From positions 45,271,159-45,335,158 of the forward strand of contig OX031059.1 in assembly GCA_943736015.1 (NCBI GenBank): 64,000 nt of DNA, given 5' to 3'. Shown here in pieces: positions 55,616-64,000 of the stretch. Source of the DNA: Tridacna crocea (taxonomy: Eukaryota; Mollusca; Bivalvia; Cardiida; Cardiidae). Under the pieces are notes generated by a model, which was not told the DNA's origin, ran no database searches, and saw only the letters and a list, made by a program, of their open reading frames with translations. Position 1 is the stretch's first letter. Each line of letters begins with the position of its first letter. The position numbers were made by a program, and so were the translations under genes.

Positions 55616-55859
55616 GCCTGCAGTATGCGAAAAGGGACATTTGAACATTTGCGTAAATTGTCGTCTCGGATCAGCCTGCGCAGTCCGCGCAGGCTAACCC
55701 GAGACGGCACTGTACGACTACGTTAGATTTTGTGCTACAGTAGACTTGCACAAAACAGAAAATTAAAAAAGAACGGAAAGTGTCGTTTCGGATTAGCCTG
55801 AGCGGACGCTTTACACTTTATGGAAATTTCCGAATACCCCTTTTCGCGTATTGCAGGCT
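55616..55859. mobile_element. Family B element, complete
   Basis: Termini GCCTGCAGTATGCGAAAAGG and CCCTTTTCGCGTATTGCAGGC. The left hairpin is near perfect; the right hairpin is truncated (GCGGACGCTTTACACTTTAT). Confidence 0.7.
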
Positions 55860-56105
55860 AACATGGCGCTAAAACCGAAAATTGTTCGAAGAAAAAAAAA
55901 AGATAAGGAACACACACGAAAAAAAATCCTGAAGTTTTCATTAGAAAACCAATTAATCTACAACATTTTCTATTTTCTTGTCTGCTAGTGCGCAAAATGC
56001 AATTAATAAAATCATTGAATCGTTGTAATGTACAAACAATCCAGTAAAAAGTAAAAAAAAGTCTATACTTTTCCATTGTTGCTGTTGCCTGACGAAACGT
56101 ATACA

Positions 56106-56669
56106 TAGAGGATATTTGTCTTTTTCGGTGAAAGATCGAAATTTATTTCATCTTAGGACACCATCGGTAATATTTTCACGAGTGGCGCAGCTACGAGTGA
56201 AAATATTACCGATGGTGTTCACGAGATGAAATAAATTTCGGTCTTTCACTGAAAAAAAAAAACCAAATGTTCTATTTATTTCATGCTTTTAACCCTTTGT
56301 GGGAGGAGCTTTATCAAAATCCAGTACAGTTCTTTTCCGTTATTCCCCGTGGCGTACCCCTCCCGCATAGCAACGCGTTACAATATTACGTCAAGCGCGA
56401 GAAATGTAAGGTATATGACGTCATTTTTCCCATCTGGTTGTTAGGCACGCGCAATTTACCTAGGCAACAACAACGCATTACAATATTACTTCAAGCGCGA
56501 GAAGGGTAAGGTATATGACGTCATATTTCCGATCTGGTTGTTAGGCACGCACAACTTATCTAGGGAACAAGAACGTGAAAATCGGTATTTTCACTGGCTG
56601 TACCAGTGTAAGATCGAAAAATATTTTCACTCTTATTTCTCGATTTCCTACAGGAAAGCATGAAATAAA
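56106..56669 (+). mobile_element. Family E element with internal duplication
   Basis: Begins AGAGGATATTTGTCTTTTTC. First comes a long hairpin of about 120 bases: GGTGAAAGATCGAAATTTAT ... CACGAGTGGCGCAGCTACGA ... AATAAATTTCGGTCTTTCAC. A second part follows with GGCGTACCCCTCCCGCATAG and the palindrome TGACGTCA, and it ends GGAAAGCATGAAATAAA. A stretch of about 100 bases (GCGTTACAATATTACGTCAA onward, with TGACGTCA) is duplicated in this copy. Confidence 0.75.
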
Positions 56670-56799
56670 TCACTAGGATTCACAGGAATTACTTCTTTTT
56701 CTACGAAAACAATCCTAATAGTCTACGTTTGTTATGATCTATAGTACAATTTCAATGCAATCGAAGACACTGTTTTGGCTTTAATTTGGAATTAAGTAG

Positions 56800-56872
56800 C
56801 AGACAGTGTTAATTCGAAATCAAATTGCGGAGTTTGTACACTCTGATCTGGATCTACGCCATCAATAAATGG
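56800..56872. mobile_element. Family C hairpin, diverged
   Basis: AGACAGTGTTAATTCGAAAT / CTCTGATCTGGATCTACGCC; TTAA ends not traceable. Confidence 0.4.
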
Positions 56873-57021
56873 TACACATCAAGCATGATAGAGAATGCCT
56901 CAGAAAAAGTCTTTAATGGATTTAAATTGTAGCTTCAAATCAGAGACATGATTGCAAAATGACACGTAATGCTCTTATGCCATTCATAGAATTTAGCAAA
57001 CTTTTTTTCAGGTTTGTAATC

Positions 57022-57221
57022 TGGTCCGCCTTCACCAACTATTCTTGAGAATATTCTTTGTTTCACTCTAGATTTAGAACGTAACAAGACATTTGATTGG
57101 CTAAAGTATTGATTGGCTAAACCAAATGGTTTAGCCAATCATACTTGTGTTACTTTCAGATTTAGAAGATTCTAGAGAATAAGACAGAGAATACTTTATA
57201 GAATGGTTGTTGAATACTGAT
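57022..57221. mobile_element. Family D MITE with duplicated core arm
   Basis: GGTCCGCCTTCACCAACTAT ... AGAATGGTTGTTGAATAC. ATTGGCTAAA occurs twice on the left of the centre (57091 and 57110). The next element begins within a few bases. Confidence 0.65.
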
Positions 57222-57223
57222 AG

Positions 57224-57680
57224 TTATTTCATGCCTTCCTGTAGGATATCGAGAAATAGCAGTGAAAATATTTTTCGATCTTACACTGGTACAGCCAGTG
57301 AAAATACCGATTTTCACGTTCTTGTTGCCTAGGTAAATTGGGCGGGCCTAACAACCAGATCGAAAATATGACGTCATATACCTTACATTTCTCTTGAAGC
57401 AATATTGTAATGCGTTGCTATGCGGGAGGGGTACGCCACGGGGAATAACGGAAAAGAACTGTACTGAATTTTGATAAAGCTCCTCCAAGAAAGGGTTAAA
57501 AGCAGGAAATAAATAGAATATTTGTTTTTTTCGGTGAAAGATCGAAATTTATTTCATTTCGTGAACACCATCGGTAATATTTTCACGAGTGGCGCAGCCA
57601 CTCGTGAAAATATTACCGATGGTGTCCACTCGATGAAATAAATTTCGATCTTTCACCGAAAAAGACAAATATCCTCTATA
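57224..57680 (-). mobile_element. Family E element
   Basis: Inverted relative to the copies at 56106 and 60461. The 120-base hairpin (57532-57661) is almost perfect: CGAGTGGCGCAGCCACTCG at its centre. It has a single TGACGTCA. Confidence 0.8.
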
Positions 57681-57739
57681 TGTCTTATTCTGCGATGGCC
57701 ACTTTATTTTTGAATCAACGTACAACAATTCATAGGAGT

Positions 57740-57860
57740 TGTCTGTGACTCAATTTTAACGGCGAAAGATGCGTAGTTGAGAAATCCCGGTTCGATATCC
57801 CTTTCTGACAATTGTAAACTGGGAGTGTCTCCCTGAGCAAGGCACTGTAAAGATCGGTAG
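57740..57860 (+). mobile_element. SINE-like fragment
   Basis: AAATCCCGGTTCGATATCCC (B-box-like) then GGGAGTGTCTCCCTGAGCAA and GGCACTG, an order I associate with tRNA-derived SINEs. No A-box partner. Confidence 0.4.
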
Positions 57861-58764
57861 GCCTACTGATGAACTGAGGAAAGACATTCATGCGTGACCC
57901 ATCGCCGTTAATACTATTAAACTACAACGTAAATTCATATTCAAATAAAGAAACAACTGTAAAATTCTGATTCCCAATGCTCACAAGACGTAATTATATT
58001 GCCCATCTATTTTGTCATAACTAAGTCTAGCCAGGTTTATTTCGAGGCCTACTATTTGATGGCGTGTGATGTAAAACCTATCTCTGTAAACATCAGTCAA
58101 TTCTAAAACTGACGCATAGGAGGAGTAAAGAGAGGAAATGAGATTTTTATTTTCAAATTTGTATGGCATTTCTGAAAAAGATATGGAAAAGGAGCAGTTA
58201 CCTATCTGAAGGAAATATCCATCCACCGGTAATTTTTATATACTTTGCACCATGGGAGAGCAAAAAAAAATTGTAACTTAAGTGAAGACAATATGGAATC
58301 AAACTGATATTTCAGAGAGGTGAAATACGATCTAAAAGATATTTGTGCATGTCTATGTACACAAAACATTTACCTATTCATTTTTTTTCACGTAAAATGT
58401 ATATATACTTTCCGTCTAGTAAGTAAAGTTTAGCCTACTCCAAGGAGACAAGAGCCCGGAAGCCTTAAGCAACACTATCTCAAAAAGTACAAATTTCCCA
58501 GCCAGTCCGTGTGATCGAAAGAACAAGTTCGTAGAATAACTTTTAGCGTAGAAAGCATACATTTTTAATGGGGGCGTGTTAAGGGTTGTACAAAGTTAAA
58601 TTACTTGTTTACAATTTATTATACTGCAAAGAAATTTCTCGCTGCCTGATTGGATAATATGCCCCGAACATATATATATCATGCACACCGGCAAAACCAA
58701 CGTAAAAGCAGTTTACCCTCCGGGAACCCCGTGGACATGATACACTTTCAACATAACATCCAAT
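57861..58764. other. Unassigned sequence, possible 5' flank
   Basis: A minus-strand open frame of 81 codons (57981-58226) reads plausibly but has no known family. The last 100 bases before 58765 are more GC-rich than their surroundings (CTCCGGGAACCCCGTGG). Confidence 0.35.
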
Positions 58765-58845
58765 ATGGCGGCGTCGCTCAAGATTAACATCAAGGTTACG
58801 CACCAAGCTGCACGTTTTAGCACGTATCACCAAGGTTTCAGTGAC
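58765..58845 (+). CDS. Candidate first coding exon, 27 codons, unknown protein
   Basis: ATG at 58765 in the context CCAATATGGCGGCG (similar to the YY1-type ATGGCGGC seen at many animal gene starts) opens 27 codons, MAASLKINIKVTHQAARFST then YHQGFSD. They end exactly at a consensus donor GAC|GTAAGT, phase 0. A TGACGTCA palindrome lies just inside the intron (58859-58866). No later exon was recognised to the right edge, and I do not recognise the protein. If real, it starts on the same strand as the receptor, possibly within the receptor's second intron. Confidence 0.35.
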
Positions 58846-59004
58846 GTAAGTTCCCAGTGACGTCAGTTTTCATTGAATTAGGGCAGTCAGAAGGGAAATT
58901 CGTTAGCGTACTCAATTTTTTAACCTCCCCCCCCAAAAAAAAAAACAAGTAAAATTGGCTTAACAAAAGTTGGAATGGTAAAACTTTGCAGTATAATAAA
59001 ATCG

Positions 59005-59114
59005 TTGTACAGTCATGTGGCAGGGGACTTGGAAACTTTGATTTTGGCTCGCGGCGACATGATTCACCACAGCCGTGAACAAGTTTCAAAGTCCCCTGTC
59101 ACCTGACTGTACAA
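59005..59114. repeat. Family K hairpin
   Basis: TTGTACAGTCATGTGGCAGG-GGACTTGGAAACTTTG pairs with CAAGTTTCAAAGTCCCCTGT-CACCTGACTGTACAA, with a ~39-base centre. Confidence 0.8.
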
Positions 59115-60460
59115 GTAATATAGTCTACAGGTGACAGGAGACAAACTACGGACCCCTACATCCTATAAACGGACGATGATTTTGTCTATGTTTACAAATC
59201 TCTCAATCTTCCGAATGTTTTGTTGTTTTATCTTGTATTATTTTGTTTCATTTATCGTGGGCAAAAAGTAATGTCATAATGTATTGTTGTGCCTCCTCTC
59301 ACTCAACATATTTGTTGTTGTTACTGTCGGTGTTGCCATTGCTATAGTCATCATTTTAGATAACGTTAAAATGTTGTTACATAGTTTTTTTTTATTGTTG
59401 TAAGCAACCTTCACGTCAACTATTGCAGTAGTTTTTATCTGGAAGCACATGAACTACCATCAACAGTAAGTATTGTTGGTTCAGCACTGGGTCTTTTCGC
59501 TGCTTGCGGATCTCCAAATTCTCCAGCTCCATTTTATTACTAGAGTAAATGAATAAATATAATATCTAATTTCGTGCGGCTGTATCATACTTAATTGCCG
59601 TGCCAAAAAGACTCAAAAAGTAAGGAATTGCTTGTTTAGTCTTTGTAGTATTTTCAAAATAAGGTTAAATTCTGTACTAAAATATAAACACACGTTAAGC
59701 ATACTAATAAGTGACCTCTGTCATAACATACGTGAGGTGATCAGAAAGATCATGGACCACCCTGTTATATTGAAAACTACTACTCGTAGGATTACAAAAA
59801 AATGCAGAGATGACCATCAGTTATCTGGTAACAAACTCAAGCTTTCAAATTCCGTCATATTTCAATAAGTAAAGTATGACGTAATTTACATGATCTGGAT
59901 GTCCATCAACATCAGTCACAGACAAGATCATCACGGTTGTCAAGAAGCATGTAAAACAAGATCACCGAGATAGTGTCAAGATAAGAGCTGATACATTTAA
60001 CATTTTATATTGAAGTGCCCGGGAGATTTTGACTTAGAATCTTTGAATCTCGTGGGTTTGCACAATATGGGTATCTTGGCAACTGACGCCCGAGAGAATG
60101 GGGGTTGGGATCGAAATCTGTCAAGAAATTTCAAAAAGGGTAGAGAGGTCAAACTTTACTGATCGTTTTGCAACATGCAATTAAACGTAGGCATGCGTTA
60201 ACGAGACTAAATCTAAACAACAAATCAGTATATAGAAACATCCAACATCGCCTTCCGCCAATAAAGCCAACCTTTCTAAGTCACTTATTTAAGTTATCAG
60301 CATCAATTATTTCTGTTTTTGTTTCCCCTCATTCATGTTGTATCTATACATTCTTCAGTCAATAATGAATTTTATTCCCACATTGTTAAAATTTCACAAA
60401 CACCATACGAAAAGAAAACAGCCAGAAGTCTTGCGGAGTGACGTCACTTTACACAAAGAT
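59115..60460. other. Unassigned sequence
   Basis: No exon recognised. Open frames at 59632-59868 and 60168-60365 are featureless. Confidence 0.4.
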
Positions 60461-60919
60461 ATAGAGGATATTTGTTGTTTTTTTTTTCGGTGAAAGATCG
60501 AAATTTATTTCATCGAGTGTACACAATTGGTAATATTTTCACGAGTGGCGCAGCCACGAGTGAAAATATTACCGATGGTGTTCACGAGATGAAATAAATT
60601 TCGATCTTTCACCGAAAAAAACAAATATTCTTTTTATTTTATGCTTTTAACCCTCTCTGGGAGGAGCTTTATCAAAATTCAGTACAGTTCTTTTCCCTTA
60701 TTCCCCGTGGCGTACCCCTCCCGCATAGCAACGTTACGTCAAGCGCGAGAAATGTAAGGTATATGACGTCATATTTCCCATCTGGTTGTTAGGCACGCGC
60801 ATTTTACCTAGGCAACAAGAACGTGAATATCGGTATTTTCACTGGCGGTACCAGTGTAAGATCAAATAATATATTTTCACTGCTATTTCTCGATATCCTA
60901 CCGGAAAGCATGAAATAAA
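60461..60919 (+). mobile_element. Family E element
   Basis: ATAGAGGATATTTGTTG to CCGGAAAGCATGAAATAAA. Hairpin 60488-60618 and one TGACGTCA. It lacks the ~100-base duplication of the copy at 56106. Confidence 0.8.
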
Positions 60920-62526
60920 ACGCCATAGCTCACAAAGCCACACTTGTGCTGGAAACGTTGCATACACAAAACATAGAAACACTAGCAAATACTCCTTGTA
61001 ATTTGGTCCTGACTCTATGTGTCTTCTGACTATTTCCTGTTATGAAAGATTCTCTGTGTGGCATACGCTGCGAGATCACTGAAAAACTAAGCCTCTCTAT
61101 GACCGGGTCCTTGATAGTAACGTCAAGTGACGCGCTCGCACGCATGTTTAGAGCCTGGAAATCAAGAATGATTAAGTGCAGAGAATTTAAAGTAGTTTGT
61201 TTTCAAAAACAGTAAACATTCAAAGTTGTTCTTATAACGATATTCCGATACCGACACTGGTCCAGGTTCTTTCTTCTGATCACCTCTTGTACATTCTGTT
61301 TTACCAGCATTATGTCTTCTGTTTCTCGTTGCCATAAACACTTTGGTTATATAGTGCTCAAAGATCAATTTCATACAACTATACATACTGACGTGAAAAT
61401 GAGTTGATTAATATCCAAGCAAACGAATGTATTTAACGGAAGAGGAAAAGTATTTGACGACAAAATAAAGGCGAAAATGATTATATTATTCCAAGTTACT
61501 ATCTCTATCTCTCTGTCATTGATCTTGTAAGGTAAAAGTGCATCAATGTAAACAAGCGCGTATCATCACCAGAAATTACATTGACGAGGTCGAAACTCCG
61601 GGAAAAAACAGCATGTAATTAATTATTGACTTTCCAGTCCGATCTTATTGTTGTTCATTCGAGGTTGAAAGTCGACTCAGCATGTTTATTGAGGCATGCA
61701 TCCAGGATGCACTGACCAGTCACACAAGATAACACGCTATCAATCACGGGACAGAAAACAGGAATGGCCTTACAAATGACTCAGATAAAGAAAAAGCTCG
61801 TTTTAGTTAAATAATAAACCCATGAATTCAGGTTACCTGCAGACGCCTTGTAATAAATGTCGAATCAACTTAAGTGAGGTTTCATAGATATGTGTGAAAA
61901 CAAAGTGACAAAGGCCAATATTACTAGTTACCACTTATTTCTTACTGGAAGCATACTGGAAGGCCCAGTCTTTTTCCTGAATATAGTATGTACCAAAGAC
62001 AAAAATGTGTACATTTCCATAAAGTGATTATTTGACAGAGGTTTAGTGCTCTTGCTTAACCGACTGTTTTAAGTAAAAGACTTTTTTCCTCTGCTAAGAA
62101 AAAAAAAAAAGAGAGACGCAAAACAGAAACCTATGAGCTCAACGCAATCTAACAAAAGCCCTGGTAACCCATGTCAAGCTACGAAACCTAACAACGTGTC
62201 CATTGACTTTCTTTTCTGGATCTTACGAGGGCGTTTTAGACTAAATTAAAGGAAACCGCTTAACGTCTCGTGACAAGCAGGCCATTTCACGAGGCAAGCA
62301 ACATGTTTTCTTAGCTTTTTTGACAGAAAAGTAAGCATGTCACAAAAATAAAAAAGGTCACCTAAATATCAACAACAATCAGGCAGCATCGGACGATTTA
62401 AATCTAGTTTTAGTTTAGCATTTAATCTTCCACGCCCTTCCATCACTCTTTCTGAAAATACTGATCAAGCATAACAAAGGGCTTTCTTGCAAGCACATAA
62501 TGCTGAGAAAAGAAATGGTAGAACTG
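60920..62526. other. Unassigned sequence
   Basis: Nothing recognised on either strand; minus-strand open frames at 60930-61145 and 61162-61386 show no domain. Confidence 0.4.
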
Positions 62527-62711
62527 TTTCCGTATTCACCAACCATTCTTGAGAATGTTCCTTGTCTTATTCTCTAGAATTTTTTATACTTGAAAGTAAC
62601 ACAACTTCTGATTGGCTAAACCATTAGCCAATCAGAAGTTGTGTTACTTACAAATATAAAAAAATCTTGGAGAATTAGACACAGAATATTCTTAAGAATG
62701 GTTCAGGTCCT
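62527..62711. mobile_element. Family D MITE, complete
   Basis: Long arms with few mismatches; the centre is shortened to GGCTAAACCATTAGCC. Right end AATATTCTTAAGAATGGTTC. Confidence 0.75.
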
Positions 62712-63153
62712 GGTTGTAAGTAATTTAGGTAGAAATCAACAACCCGAAAGGAAAGCGACAAAGCATGGGGAAGAAGCCAAATTATAGGATTGGAAGAAGA
62801 ATAGAGATAAGCGAAAGGTCGGAGGAGGGGAGGGGTGGGGTGGGGTGATAAAACATGATAAATATTTTTATAAGATCCAAGAATGCAACCGTCCTATAAT
62901 TTATTGAGGCATTATCAGTTTAAAACTCCAGAAGGACTTAAAGACTTGAAGAACTTAGTTACCCGTAATTTGTAGTATAATTGACATCGTGACCGCTATT
63001 ATTACGTATTCGTGTTATCGCTCAGGGTGATTGAACTAGTCGATCTACGAATTTAATGGAAGGACCAATTTACAGAGAACTATAGTTCTTTTTTTTTCTT
63101 TTGGTCACGCAATCGTCTCTTGTTTAATAATTGCTTCCTTATTTACGAGACAG
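62712..63153. other. Unassigned sequence
   Basis: G-rich run near 62820-62850 (GGAGGAGGGGAGGGGTGGGG). No exon recognised. Confidence 0.4.
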
Positions 63154-63216
63154 AAACTGATTTTAGGGAACCGGTACAAATTAATCTTTTACCTTCTGAA
63201 CCAAACTACAAAACTG

Positions 63217-63512
63217 GTTTGCAACATGCAAAAAGGGACATTCGGGCATTTGCGTAAAGTGTCGTCCGTCCGTGCAAGCTAATCCGAGAGGGCACTTTAC
63301 GACTACATTAGATTTTGTGCTACAGTAGACTTGCCCAAAATAGAAATTTGCATGAAAAACGGAAAGTGTCGTTTCCTATACCATTCATGTTGGGACACAT
63401 TTCGAGGGCCGCTTGCGACTTCATTTCCTCTTGAACTATCAATGGTAGTGTCTAACAATACGGACGGACGACACTTTACGCAAATGCCCGAATGTCCCTT
63501 TTCGCATGTGGC
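63217..63512. mobile_element. Family B element with replaced right core
   Basis: Termini GTTTGCAACATGCAAAAAGG and CCCTTTTCGCATGTGGC. The outer part of the second hairpin is normal, but its centre is non-B sequence (CATGTTGGGACACATTTCGA to CTATCAATGGTAGTG). Confidence 0.7.
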
Positions 63513-63770
63513 TTGCAACACGCGAAAAGGGGCATTCGGACATTTGCGTAAAGTGTCGTCTCGGATCAGCCTGCGCAGTCCGCGCAGGCTAATCCGAGAC
63601 GACACTTTACGACTACATTACATTTTTGTGCATCAGTATATTTGCGAAAAACAGAAAATTACATAGAAACGGAAAGCGTCCTTTCGGATTAGCCTGCACG
63701 GACAGCGTAGCCTGATCCGAGACGACACTTTACGCAAATGTCCGAATGCCCCTTTACGCGTTTTGCAAAC
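63513..63770. mobile_element. Family B element, complete
   Basis: Termini TTGCAACACGCGAAAAGGGG and CCCCTTTACGCGTTTTGCAA. The left hairpin is perfect through GATCAGCCTGCGCAGTCCGC. A well-preserved copy. Confidence 0.8.
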
Positions 63771-64000
63771 CATGTTGCAAACCAATTTTGTAGTTTGGTT
63801 CTGAAGGTAAAAGGTTAATTTATACCGGTTGCCTACAATCAGTTTGATAAGATATTACTTGAAAGTGCTTTTCATACGGTCTAGTTACCATTGTAAGAAC
63901 AGTAAATCTACTATTATTTCTTAAACGTTCTTCTCATCCTGGCCACAAACTATACATCTACATTTGGTCTGACAAAACTGACAACGCAGCACATAGCGGG

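Larger units (their letters stand above)
63154..63855. mobile_element. Composite palindrome enclosing two family B copies
   Basis: The outer arms 63154-63228 and 63771-63855 are inverted copies (AACCGGTACAAATTAATCTT / AAGGTTAATTTATACCGGTT; TTCTGAACCAAACTACAAAA / TTTTGTAGTTTGGTTCTGAA). Inside are two family B units head to tail. Confidence 0.75.

Overview
The window is animal nuclear DNA, AT-rich and gene-poor, with splice-site-bounded exons inside a very dense field of short non-autonomous transposons. The receptor is protostome-like. The hairpin families, including one with the core GCCTGCGCAGTCCGCGCAGG, resemble repeats I associate with heterodont bivalve genomes, so I infer a bivalve mollusc. 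That is recognition, not a search result.

Only one gene is certain. Two plus-strand exons (43374-43922 and 53333-53742) encode TM1-TM5 of a rhodopsin-class neuropeptide receptor of the pyrokinin / PRXamide / neuromedin-U-like group. They are separated by a 9.4 kb intron that splits the arginine codon of the E-R-Y motif. A 5' non-coding exon is implied upstream. The TM6-TM7 exon was not found before the right edge. Two further exon candidates are weak: a 27-codon first exon at 58765-58845 (plus) and a 73-codon open block at 30328-30545 (minus).

The only recognisable transposon gene is a Tc1-type DD34E transposase (minus, 34915-36034) in a complete 1,615-bp element with inverted ends and TA duplications. 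It has a 95-bp spliceosomal intron and two frameshifts.

The rest is mostly hairpin-forming repeats, labelled here by letter. A: about 21 copies, TTAA-bounded, roughly 230 bp, piggyBac-like ends, central AATGCTGGTTACCAGCATT hairpin. B: 11 copies of a GC-cored double hairpin. C and C': about 12 copies, TTAA-bounded, hairpin starting GGACAGTGTAGATC. D: 10 copies built round a GGTTTAGCC palindrome. E: three full copies at 56-61 kb and one remnant. F: two copies of about 545 bp, TTAA target. G: four copies of a CTACAGCTTG palindrome. I, J, K, L: small inverted-repeat units. M: two 525-580 bp elements with perfect 9-bp target duplications. There are also tRNA-derived SINEs, a tRNA-containing foldback, a large foldback at 228-890, an element made of alternating palindromes at 46078-46470, and three minisatellites (27-28.2, 47.2-47.5, 51.3-51.8 kb).

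Layout: 0-9 kb foldback, A, C, D and tandem units; 9-25 kb scattered A-D, G, I, M and SINEs; 25-37 kb a diverged duplicated segment carrying M in one copy and Tc1 in the other, a minisatellite, and the first F copy; 37-43 kb A, B, D, a SINE and F nested in G; 43-54 kb receptor exons closely bracketed by repeats; 54-64 kb B, C', D, E and a composite palindrome at 63154-63855.
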